Source: an uncultured Chitinophagaceae bacterium | GTDB taxonomy: Bacteria; Bacteroidota; Bacteroidia; Chitinophagales; Chitinophagaceae | Direction: 5' to 3' | DNA: 38,546 nt | NCBI GenBank assembly: GCA_936908745.1 | Contig: CAKZFX010000002.1 | Span: 1-38,546 of the forward strand | Part shown: positions 33,552 to 38,546 of the stretch, piece by piece | Layout: each line of letters begins with the position of its first letter | Numbering within the stretch: the first letter of the stretch is position 1 | Position numbers and translations under genes: made by a program | Notes under the pieces: model-generated | What the model saw: the letters and a program-made list of their open reading frames with translations, nothing else | What the model was told of the DNA's origin: nothing | The model's database searches: none

Positions 33552-33598
33552 ATAAAACAACGTTTTTACGTAATATTTACGTTGAAATGTTGTTTTAT
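33552..33598. promoter_or_regulatory. 47-bp dyad: likely repressor operator
   Basis: The core ACGTAA-TAT-TTACGT (33568-33582) is a perfect palindrome. The outer arms ATAAAACAAC (33552-33561) and GTTGTTTTAT (33589-33598) are a perfect inverted repeat with the same centre at 33575. Over the two halves 19 of 22 positions match. A further ACGTTATTTCGTTG (33599 onward) resembles the core. It covers the promoter region of both divergent HTH genes. Confidence 0.75.
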
Positions 33599-33650
33599 AC
33601 GTTATTTCGTTGTAACATTGCCTTGTCAATGCAATTAAACAAATGACAAG

Positions 33651-33905
33651 ATGAAAAAAACACTTTCAAATATAGCGCTTCTGGCTTTAAAAGGATTGGA
33701 CAGGTCCAGCAGAGAGGCTTTCGCCGAATTCGCCGGGGTGCATATTGATACTATAAACCGCTGGGTAAGGGATAATGATGACAACCTGACCACAGCAAGT
33801 AACCTGAGTTACATCAGTAAGATATTGAAGGTTGATGAAAAGGATATTCTGGAAGATGTGATTGAGAGTGGTGTCGGCGAATCGGCAACTGTGGCGCAAA
33901 GCTAA
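33651..33905 (+). CDS. Cro-like HTH protein
   Basis: An 84-residue DNA-binding protein: LLALKGLDRSSREAFAEFAG followed by VHIDTINRWVRDNDDN is a clear helix-turn-helix, and SKILKVDEKDILED ends the domain. Small, basic N-terminal half and acidic C-terminal half are typical of Cro/antirepressor proteins. It begins 111 bases from the divergent repressor gene, with the dyad between. TAACATTG (33613-33620) is a one-mismatch -7 element. Confidence 0.75.
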   Translation: MKKTLSNIALLALKGLDRSSREAFAEFAGVHIDTINRWVRDNDDNLTTASNLSYISKILKVDEKDILEDVIESGVGESATVAQS

Positions 33906-33984
33906 TACCCGAATCCGACCTATGCAAGGTAGTTCTACGACTGTCAGATTAGATAATCATTAATAAGCGAAGCATTTTAAAAAA

Positions 33985-34080
33985 GTGAATGAACAGCAAC
34001 AGATAGAAGAACTGGAGGACTTTTTCGCCCTTGCACTTTTTGAAATGACTGTTGAGATTATTAAAGGAAAGCAGCAATGA
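33985..34080 (+). CDS. 31-residue small protein
   Basis: A GTG-started frame coding for 31 residues, rich in Glu and with NEQQQIEELEDFFALALFEM. It overlaps the next start codon in an ATGA arrangement (stop 34078-34080, next ATG 34077), and this coupling is the main support. No homology is apparent. It may be a leader peptide. Confidence 0.45.
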   Translation: MNEQQQIEELEDFFALALFEMTVEIIKGKQQ

Positions 34081-34214
34081 ATCACTATGACAAATTCACA
34101 GAATGGCGTTTGGAGTGGTATAAACTTCGACTACTACTTGCAAAACGGACCGAGGAAAGATCCTGGCTAAGGGGTATGATATATAGAATGAAAAGAGAGT
34201 TTGATAATCAATAA
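34077..34214 (+). CDS. 45-residue small protein
   Basis: A 45-residue basic, Trp-containing protein that begins MNHYDKFTEWRLEWYKLRLL and ends MIYRMKREFDNQ. It starts at the ATG overlapping the preceding stop (ATGA). It is probably a small early phage gene. A short frame means the call rests on overlap and codon pattern only. Confidence 0.5.
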   Translation: MNHYDKFTEWRLEWYKLRLLLAKRTEERSWLRGMIYRMKREFDNQ

Positions 34215-34234
34215 AAGCAAAACCATAAACCATT

Positions 34235-34459
34235 ATGAGCAAGAAGTTAACATTTATGAACTCACAGATTTACCGCTGTATCTATTGTGATCATCGTGGT
34301 AATTGGATTACGGTTTATGTTAGGTCGGAAAACTTTATAAGCGCCGTTGAACATATCCGTGACAAGGCTGACATGTATGTCATTAAGGAAGTGTCAGAAA
34401 AACTTGAAAATGGAGAGGCTGCCAATGTTAAGATCGAAGAGGCTATAACCATTCAATAA
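34235..34459 (+). CDS. Small early protein of unknown function
   Basis: A 74-residue protein with a CxxC pair near residue 15 (RCIYCDHRGNWITVY) that recalls half of a zinc ribbon, followed by a helix (SENFISAVEHIRDKADM). No second CxxC is present. It begins 20 bases after the 45-residue gene and precedes a membrane protein gene by 10 bases, so it is part of the early operon that ends at the terminator at 34700. Confidence 0.6.
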   Translation: MSKKLTFMNSQIYRCIYCDHRGNWITVYVRSENFISAVEHIRDKADMYVIKEVSEKLENGEAANVKIEEAITIQ

Positions 34460-34469
34460 CTCATAAGCT

Positions 34470-34670
34470 ATGACTGTAACAGGGTATTTCCTACTGGCCG
34501 CTATTGTGATCGTTTTTATCTACCTGATACGCGTGGGAGGTGATGTAATGCGTGAAGAAACCAGGTTGAAGCGAAAAATTGATAGCTACCCAAATGCTGG
34601 CAAGCCATCCAAGATCAAAAGAATTAAGCGGCCAGAATACGATGACACGGAAAATTTTTATCACCAATAA
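34470..34670 (+). CDS. Small single-span membrane protein
   Basis: A 66-residue protein whose N-terminus (TGYFLLAAIVIVFIYLIRVG) is one membrane span. The C-terminal part is basic (RLKRKIDSYPNAGKPSKIKR) and should lie in the cytoplasm. It is the last gene before a strong terminator. A role at the membrane, such as exclusion or holin-like activity, cannot be inferred from one span alone. Confidence 0.6.
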   Translation: MTVTGYFLLAAIVIVFIYLIRVGGDVMREETRLKRKIDSYPNAGKPSKIKRIKRPEYDDTENFYHQ

Positions 34671-34699
34671 AAGATATTCCAAGGCTCAGTGATGGTAGC

Positions 34700-34728
34700 G
34701 AGGCCGGAGTGGTGGCCGGCCTCTTTTT
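34700..34728 (+). terminator. Terminator of the first early operon
   Basis: GAGGCCGG (34700-34707) and CCGGCCTC (34716-34723) pair perfectly and are followed by five T. Confidence 0.92.
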
Positions 34729-34764
34729 AAAAGTTTCTTTTAGCAGTTGGTGGCTTATGGTTAC

Positions 34765-34802
34765 GGGGCTAGTAGAGCAACACAGGAGCCAGCCCCTTTT
34801 TT
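34765..34802 (+). terminator. Second terminator, ending a possible small RNA
   Basis: GGGGCT (34765-34770) and AGCCCC (34791-34796) pair across a 20-base loop and are followed by six T. Only 36 bases separate it from the previous terminator, so it either backs it up or closes a small RNA that starts near 34729. Confidence 0.65.
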
Positions 34803-34836
34803 GAAAACAAGTTCTTTTAAATACTTATTGTGTTTT

Positions 34837-34957
34837 GTGTTGGTGGCGGAATAGCAGACGCTGATCGTAGTGAAAGAGACACGTTTAGGGAGAATGGGAG
34901 CCAAAAGGCTTTAATTTATCAGCCCATTCATGCAGGTATCAAATCCTGCCCAACACA
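34837..34957 (+). ncRNA. tRNA-like RNA 1 (no normal anticodon arm)
   Basis: GTGTTGG (34837-34843) and CCAACAC (34950-34956) form a perfect 7-bp acceptor stem, with A at 34957 in the discriminator position. A type II-like D arm follows: TG then GCG and CGC around GAATAGCAGA. The T arm GCAGG / CCTGC encloses TATCAAAT, one base longer than normal. In place of the anticodon and variable arms there are about 70 bases with two competing pairings: CTGAT (34861-34865) with ATCAG (34918-34922), and GAATGGG (34892-34898) with CCCATTC (34923-34929), the latter enclosing AGCC-AAAA-GGCT. It looks like a tRNA-Leu-type body with an insertion at the anticodon position. It could be a decayed tRNA, a tRNA with an intron, or a phage decoy. 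Confidence 0.55.
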
Positions 34958-34973
34958 TACACAATAGGAACAA

Positions 34974-35065
34974 GGGGCATATAGCTAAGGTAATTCGTCT
35001 ATTGGAGTTAAGCGGAAACAGGTAATGCTGTCGTACTGGTGCGGGTTCGAATCCCAAATGCTCCA
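34974..35065 (+). ncRNA. tRNA-like RNA 2 with enlarged D loop
   Basis: GGGGCAT (34974-34980) and ATGCTCC (35058-35064) form a 7-bp acceptor stem with one G-U, and A at 35065 fits the discriminator. T-loop TTCGAAT (35046-35052) is canonical but the T stem has only three good pairs (GGG / CCC). GCT (34984-34986) and AGC (35011-35013) could form a D stem around a 24-base loop that contains TTGGAGTTA, as in normal D loops, plus about 13 extra bases. A possible anticodon-like hairpin is ACAG / CTGT around GTAATG (35018-35031), with a loop of only six. It begins 16 bases after RNA 1. Confidence 0.5.
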
Positions 35066-35067
35066 CA

Positions 35068-35191
35068 ACCTTTAAACAGAGGAGGGCGCTAAAGAAATTA
35101 CCTCCAACGCAAGTATCAGCGGTCTGTGAACCCGAAAGGGAGTATGTCACAGGAAAGCATTAGCTCACCAGCCGGGAGAGACCGGCTTTTT
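35068..35191 (+). ncRNA. Structured RNA segment ending in a terminator
   Basis: Pairable elements: GGAGG and CCTCC near 35080 and 35100; CTGTGA (35124-35129) with TCACAG (35147-35152), enclosing CCC-GAAA-GGG, a stem with a GNRA tetraloop (35131-35140); and a terminator hairpin AGCCGG-GAGAGA-CCGGCT followed by T (35170-35191). It follows tRNA-like RNA 2 directly, so all three may be parts of one transcript of roughly 350 bases. No reading frame fits. Confidence 0.5.
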
Positions 35192-35363
35192 AAAGCTCTT
35201 ACGGATAAACGGTTAGCATTCCGCTGCCGATCATAAGAAGGAATGCATGGGGAGTGACGACAGCCCATTGACAAGGTTCGTTCAAAGCAGACAGAATTGT
35301 GCTGCTTGTAAAAATGAAACCAATTCCGTTTGCCGGAACGCTAAACCGGCATCTTTTAAACTA
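35192..35363 (+). other. Noncoding tail before the next early genes, with hairpins
   Basis: GCATTCC (35216-35222) and GGAATGC (35240-35246) form a 7-bp stem with a 17-base loop, and AAGCAG / CTGCTT form another near 35285-35307. TGCCGG (35331-35336) and CCGGCA (35346-35351) with TCTTTT after them make a weak terminator at 35331-35357. Open frames across it are not convincing. The whole stretch 34671-35363 holds no supported protein gene. Confidence 0.4.
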
Positions 35364-35531
35364 ATGATCATGGCAAAGAGAAAGCGCACCATAAGAATAA
35401 ACGACTTCACTATTACGCTGCAAGGCGAAATATGGGTAGCCCGCAAAGACAGAAAAATCTTTGCCAGGAATGAAGACTGGGTATTGCTAATGCGGCAACT
35501 CGGCATAAACGAGAAAAGCGACATCAAATAA
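35364..35531 (+). CDS. Small basic protein, early gene
   Basis: A 55-residue protein (or 53 from the ATG at 35370): MIMAKRKRTIRINDFTITLQ then GEIWVARKDRKIFARNEDWV, ending LLMRQLGINEKSDIK. It is basic at the start and beta-like, which suggests nucleic-acid contact, but no family is recognised. A longer frame from 35247 covers the noncoding hairpins and is rejected as a start. Confidence 0.55.
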   Translation: MIMAKRKRTIRINDFTITLQGEIWVARKDRKIFARNEDWVLLMRQLGINEKSDIK

Positions 35532-35562
35532 CCTCGGCTTTTAAAACCAAGCATATACAAAC

Positions 35563-35697
35563 ATGAAAAAGAGAAATCTGATCTACAAAGATCCCGGCGC
35601 ACAGTCTGCAAATGAAGAAGAAACGAATCAGCCAGCACAGGAAGCCGGTAACGGCGAATCTCCTGCCGAGCAATCGGGCGAAGGCTCTGGTGAGTAA
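35563..35697 (+). CDS. 44-residue acidic mini-protein
   Basis: A short frame that opens MKKRNLIYKDPGAQSANEEE and continues with Gln-, Glu- and Gly-rich text to GEGSGE. The basic start and disordered acidic tail resemble small phage accessory proteins. It lies 31 bases after the previous gene and 62 before the next. No domain is visible, so the call is modest. Confidence 0.45.
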   Translation: MKKRNLIYKDPGAQSANEEETNQPAQEAGNGESPAEQSGEGSGE

Positions 35698-35759
35698 CCA
35701 ACGATCCGCAATTGATCACGGGGCGGAAGTGGATATCCGCCCCAATTTTAAAAGCAATC

Positions 35760-35933
35760 ATGGCAAACACAATAGAAACAAATTACGACCAGTGGCAGGT
35801 GGAGAGATACGGTAATGTGATCGGATCGGTCGAAACAACTCCCGACGGAGAACTTATTGATTCAGGAATTGAAGAGATAGAAAGGTTGGCCGAGTATATG
35901 AACGAATTAACAAACGCAGAACAAAAATCATAA
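35760..35933 (+). CDS. Small protein upstream of the ATPase
   Basis: A 57-residue acidic protein: MANTIETNYDQWQVERYGNV, then TTPDGELIDSGIEEIERLAEYMNEL. I start at the ATG at 35760; an upstream in-frame ATG at 35712 would read back into unrelated sequence. It lies 6 bases before the ATPase gene and is likely cotranscribed with it. Function unknown. Confidence 0.55.
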   Translation: MANTIETNYDQWQVERYGNVIGSVETTPDGELIDSGIEEIERLAEYMNELTNAEQKS

Positions 35934-35939
35934 CCAAAA

Positions 35940-36779
35940 ATGAGCCATACTATGCAACTGCAAAAAGCTACAAGAAAAAAAGCCAAGATAAAACTGGGCA
36001 TTTCAGCGCCAACGGGATTTGGCAAGACCTATTCAGCACTATTAATTGCATTCGGCATCACTGGCGATTGGACCAAGATAGCGGTAATTGATACTGAAAA
36101 CCGAAGCAGTCATCTTTATTCTGATCTCGGCGACTACAATGTTATTGAAATGGAGCCGCCATATAACGTTACGTCTTTTAAAAACGCAGTAAAGCTGTGT
36201 GTAGATTCAAATATTGAGGCGATAATTGTTGACAGCACTTATCATTACTGGCACGGCAAAGGCGGCCTATTAGAACACAATGCAAGCCTCGGAGGCCGCT
36301 TTCAGGACTGGGCAAAAACAAATCCTCTCTGGCGTGAATTCCTGGACACGATCCTGCAAACAGATAAGCATTTCATCTGTACAAACCGTAAGAAGCAAGC
36401 ATATGAAATAGTTGATAATAACGGAAAGAAAACCGTTGAGAAGAAAGGTATGGAGGATGAAATCCGAAATGGTTTCGATTACGAAATGACCGTTGCTTTT
36501 GATATCGTAACAGACACGCATCTCGCCAAAGCTTCAAAAGATAGAACAAGACTTTTTTCAGGACAACAGGAATTTGTGATTACCGCCGAAACAGGGAAGA
36601 TGATTAAAGATTGGTGCGAAAAAGGAATCGAACCTGAAAAGCCTGTCATCAGCGAAACACTGTTTAAAAAGCTGATTGAAAGAGTTAAGGGCGGAGACAA
36701 AGTTGCCGCCGAAAAGGCAAAAGATACTTACAATCTTACTGGTGATCAGTTGGAAACTCTCAACACCGTTGCAGCATGA
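35940..36779 (+). CDS. Sak4-type RecA-like phage ATPase
   Basis: A 279-residue P-loop protein. Walker A is APTGFGKTYS (residues 23-32), Walker B ends IIVDS (Asp98), and DTENRSSHLY around residue 51 is an additional conserved block. The helix ETLFKKLIERVKGGDKVAAE is near the C-terminus. The pattern fits phage AAA/RecA-like ATPases of the Sak4 group that support single-strand annealing and recombination during early replication. It leads a translationally coupled series: the next start overlaps its stop (ATGA at 36776). No separate SSB gene is seen in the window. Confidence 0.8.
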   Translation: MSHTMQLQKATRKKAKIKLGISAPTGFGKTYSALLIAFGITGDWTKIAVIDTENRSSHLYSDLGDYNVIEMEPPYNVTSFKNAVKLCVDSNIEAIIVDSTYHYWHGKGGLLEHNASLGGRFQDWAKTNPLWREFLDTILQTDKHFICTNRKKQAYEIVDNNGKKTVEKKGMEDEIRNGFDYEMTVAFDIVTDTHLAKASKDRTRLFSGQQEFVITAETGKMIKDWCEKGIEPEKPVISETLFKKLIERVKGGDKVAAEKAKDTYNLTGDQLETLNTVAA

Positions 36780-37150
36780 TAACCTACTGTTCCAACTGCC
36801 ATACCAATTGGTCCAGCCTTCATACGGTTGAAGGGGATGGCGAAGAAACATACGACGTATGCCCTCTATGCTGCACCGATTGGTATTTGCAGCCAGGAGC
36901 TGATATAGTAGGCAAGTTGTATTGCCCGATCATTGGAAAGATATCACTGGCGGGAGTAGTTGAAGATCAAAAACAGCCGTCGAGAGAAAGGGTTGTTTCG
37001 CGGGTCCTTGTTTGGGATGAACCGATTGAGGATTTTATTGAGCGAAGAAACAAAGCAGATGATGAATGGCTGGAAAATAAACTCGCCGGGCTGCCCGCAA
37101 CCATGGAAAAAGTTGAAAGAAAATATCATTACGAGGAGGTTATATCATGA
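36776..37150 (+). CDS. Zinc-ribbon-like protein of unknown function
   Basis: A 124-residue protein with N-terminal CxxC at residues 5-8 and a CPLCC at about 29-33, giving a likely zinc ribbon, followed by a beta-like middle (DIVGKLYCPIIGKISLAGVV) and a helical charged end (NKADDEWLENKLAGLPATME). The overlap with the ATPase gene (ATGA) and with the next gene (ATGA at 37147) shows a coupled operon. It may help the ATPase or the following nuclease-like protein, but nothing in the sequence specifies this. Confidence 0.65.
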   Translation: MITYCSNCHTNWSSLHTVEGDGEETYDVCPLCCTDWYLQPGADIVGKLYCPIIGKISLAGVVEDQKQPSRERVVSRVLVWDEPIEDFIERRNKADDEWLENKLAGLPATMEKVERKYHYEEVIS

Positions 37151-37665
37151 GCGACTATTTATTAAGAAGAAGAGCAATAAAGAACGGTACGGCAAATCCA
37201 GAAGCCAAACCTAAGCCCGCCGGTATTAAACCCATCAGCGACAAAAAGAAAGCTACTATGGCTGCGGACAAGAAAGAACGTGGCGAAGAAGATACAAAAC
37301 TGGAAAAGTGGTTTAAGGCCAGGAGAAAAGAAATGGTGGGCGTATGTCAGTGTGGATGCGCCCGCAAATCATCAAAAAACGATGAATCAAACTTTCGGTC
37401 AAGCTGTGCCCACATATTCCCAAAAGCAAATTTTGAAAGCGTAAAGTATCACCCCTTGAATTTCGTTGAAAGAAACGTATGGGCTGATAAGAACGGAAGT
37501 TCTTGCCATACAAACATGGACACGCAGGGCCTTGACAAGTGGCCAAATTTCGCTGACTGGGATGATATCAAAGAGAAAGTAAAAGAAATGATCCCCTTGC
37601 TTACACAGGAAGAAAGAGCTACAAAGTTTTATAATCACCTGGAAAAACTCGTTTACGAAAATTAA
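37147..37665 (+). CDS. HNH/NinG-like zinc protein
   Basis: A 172-residue protein. The N-terminus is basic and disordered (about residues 1-50). From about 60, VGVCQCGCARKSS and RSSCAHIFPKANFESVKYHP, then NFVERNVWADKNGSSCHTNMD, resemble the treble-clef layout of HNH proteins such as NinG: paired Cys near the start, a His after an AHIF motif, and a second Cys-His pair. A structure-specific DNase or recombination role would fit the ATPase upstream. A Shine-Dalgarno-like AGGAGGT sits about 8 bases before the ATG. A residue for the catalytic His is visible (AHIF), but I did not confirm the HNH motif. Confidence 0.55.
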   Translation: MSDYLLRRRAIKNGTANPEAKPKPAGIKPISDKKKATMAADKKERGEEDTKLEKWFKARRKEMVGVCQCGCARKSSKNDESNFRSSCAHIFPKANFESVKYHPLNFVERNVWADKNGSSCHTNMDTQGLDKWPNFADWDDIKEKVKEMIPLLTQEERATKFYNHLEKLVYEN

Positions 37666-37678
37666 AAACATAACCCAA

Positions 37679-38074
37679 ATGACCTTCACGCCTGAAATTA
37701 TTACCGAATTAAAGCCTAACGAGGTTTTTGTATTCGGCACTAACCAGTACGCTAACCATGCTGGCGGAGCGGCAGCCATTGCGGCCCATAACTTCGGAGC
37801 CTTAAACGGTATCGCACCGCATGGACTGTCCGGCCAATCCTACGGCATAATTACGACTTCTTTTAACGGCAAGGCTGTGGAGTTGGGTGTGATCGAAAGA
37901 CAGATTAAAGTCTTGTACGATTTCGCATACTTACGACCCGACCTTACTTTCTATGTAACTAAAATAGGAACCGGTATCGCAGGATTTTCAATTGAAGAGA
38001 TCGCCTCTATATTCTTTGAATTGGAATCAGAACGCCCCTTAAATATTATTCTCCCAAAAGAGTTTACCGCATAA
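37679..38074 (+). CDS. A1S_2505-type phage non-structural protein
   Basis: A 131-residue protein. FVFGTNQYANHAGGAAAIAA followed by NFGALNGI and GLSGQSYGIITT is the recognisable block of the A1S_2505 family of phage proteins, and FYVTKIGTGIAGFSIEEIAS completes it. These proteins look like small alpha/beta, macro-domain-like folds; the molecular role is not established. It lies 13 bases after the HNH-like gene. Confidence 0.75.
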   Translation: MTFTPEIITELKPNEVFVFGTNQYANHAGGAAAIAAHNFGALNGIAPHGLSGQSYGIITTSFNGKAVELGVIERQIKVLYDFAYLRPDLTFYVTKIGTGIAGFSIEEIASIFFELESERPLNIILPKEFTA

Positions 38075-38083
38075 TCATTAAAA

Positions 38084-38546
38084 ATGAAAAAAATTAACGA
38101 AACACAACCAGAAGTTATTAAAGGGTACAAAGTGACAGACAGCCAAATGCAATGCCGTGGCTTTCAATTTGAAATCGGTAAAGAATTTACTCAAGCTGGA
38201 AAAATCGTTCCCTGTAAAAATGGTTTTCTCTTTTGCCCTGAAGCAAAAGACTGCTTCGAGTATTACGGTTTTGACAACAAGAAGAACCGCGTATTTGAAG
38301 TTGAAGGATCTGGCCAAATCGCTCATGAAGGAAACAAGGTCGCCTGTTCTCAAATTAAGTTTATCCGGGAAGTACAATGGGACGAAGTTTTCAGGCTGGT
38401 AAATACCGGCTCAGATAATACAGGTTTAGGGAACAGCGGCGACAGTAACAGCGGCGACAGTAACAGCGGCTACAGGAACAGCGGCGACAGTAACAGCGGC
38501 GACAGTAACAGCGGCGACAGTAACAGCGGCGACAGTAACAGCGGCG
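38084..38546 (+). CDS. DUF7666-like protein with NSGDS pentapeptide repeats, 3' end outside window
   Basis: The open frame starts at ATG 38084 and continues to the window end, 154 codons visible. Residues about 1-115 hold a globular part: VIKGYKVTDSQMQCRGFQFE, FLFCPEAKDCFEYY and VACSQIKFIREVQWDEVFRL, a pattern I associate with DUF7666 phage proteins. After NTGSDNTGLG the sequence becomes pentapeptides NSGDS. Such proteins are common in phages of gut and soil Bacteroidota, and the repeat fold is a beta-helix. Function is unknown. Confidence 0.65.
   Translation, partial: MKKINETQPEVIKGYKVTDSQMQCRGFQFEIGKEFTQAGKIVPCKNGFLFCPEAKDCFEYYGFDNKKNRVFEVEGSGQIAHEGNKVACSQIKFIREVQWDEVFRLVNTGSDNTGLGNSGDSNSGDSNSGYRNSGDSNSGDSNSGDSNSGDSNSG
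38432..38546 (+). repeat. 15-bp minisatellite coding for NSGDS
   Basis: Seven full copies and one partial copy of AACAGCGGCGACAGT run to the window end. One copy (38462-38476) varies to give NSGYR. The units are otherwise identical at base level, which points to recent expansion rather than only protein selection. The array continues past the window. Confidence 0.92.

Larger units (their letters stand above)
29058..38546. mobile_element. Temperate-phage-like integrated element (right end beyond window)
   Basis: The region starts at the 3' end of tRNA-Glu and contains a serine recombinase, repressor and Cro-like genes in opposite directions, small early genes, a Sak4-type ATPase, an HNH/NinG-like protein and an A1S_2505-type phage protein. 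No structural or packaging gene lies within the window, so it is either the early region of a prophage or another phage-related element. The left edge is inferred from the recombinase and the tRNA and is exact only to some tens of bases. The other attachment end is not in the window. Confidence 0.85.

Noticed and set aside
34837..35191. A tmRNA
   Set aside because: The size fits, but each acceptor stem closes on its own within about 120 and 92 bases, and no tag frame or 5'-3' tRNA-like pairing is seen.
35192..35330. A third tRNA-like RNA
   Set aside because: GCT/AGC and GCATTCC/GGAATGC could mimic D and anticodon stems, but no acceptor stem or T arm can be found.
35247..35369. Extended start of the small basic protein gene at 35247
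   Set aside because: It would read through the hairpins of the noncoding region; the ATG at 35364 or 35370 begins the part that looks like a protein.
38432..38546. CRISPR array
   Set aside because: The 15-base units have no spacers and keep one reading frame, so it is a coding minisatellite.

Overview
The window looks like a chromosome segment of a Chitinophagaceae-like member of the Bacteroidota. Supporting signs are a SusD-family lipoprotein, a type IX secretion C-terminal domain, SPOR, DUF4136 and outer-membrane beta-barrel proteins, promoters of the TTTG / TAnnTTTG type, few Shine-Dalgarno sequences, and a long SecA ending in a CPCGSGKKYKQCHG zinc motif. Everything was read by eye; no database search was run, so family names rest on recognised motifs.

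Positions 1-28985 are host backbone. In order: the end of a SusD gene and a partner lipoprotein (end of a nutrient-uptake locus); a SPOR protein; a deoxynucleoside-catabolism cluster on the minus strand (deoC, a complete aldehyde dehydrogenase, an aldehyde dehydrogenase with no catalytic residues) interrupted by a four-helix-bundle ORF flanked by AT-rich repeats; two exported amidohydrolase-family proteins; a T9SS cargo protein; secA; two small exported proteins; atpG alone; scpB; lysA; an exported DUF6263-like protein; a membrane-anchored papain-like peptidase followed by a thioredoxin-like protein and a hotdog protein; a beta-barrel protein; an MBL/beta-CASP nuclease; and a DUF4136 lipoprotein. 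Rho-independent hairpins separate most units. Several gaps hold degenerate intergenic repeats.

From about 28986 to the right edge lies a temperate-phage-like element, cut by the window end. It abuts a tRNA-Glu(UUC) gene, and its serine recombinase ends inside that tRNA on the opposite strand. Behind the recombinase come a two-gene cargo (77 and 275 residues, unknown), a minus-strand operon of three small proteins (two exported), a repressor and a Cro-like HTH gene diverging from a 47-bp dyad, and a run of small early genes. An approximately 690-base region without a supported protein gene follows. It holds two tRNA-like structures with perfect or near-perfect acceptor stems but no normal anticodon arm, further hairpins and several terminators. 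Beyond it is an early phage operon: three mini-genes, a Sak4/RecA-like ATPase, a zinc-ribbon protein, an HNH/NinG-like protein, an A1S_2505-type phage protein, and a DUF7666-like protein running into a 15-bp minisatellite that encodes NSGDS pentapeptides.

The most unusual parts are the noncoding tRNA-like region (34837-35191), the recombinase whose C-terminus is encoded by the antisense of its own attachment-site tRNA, and the unknown cargo genes beside it.
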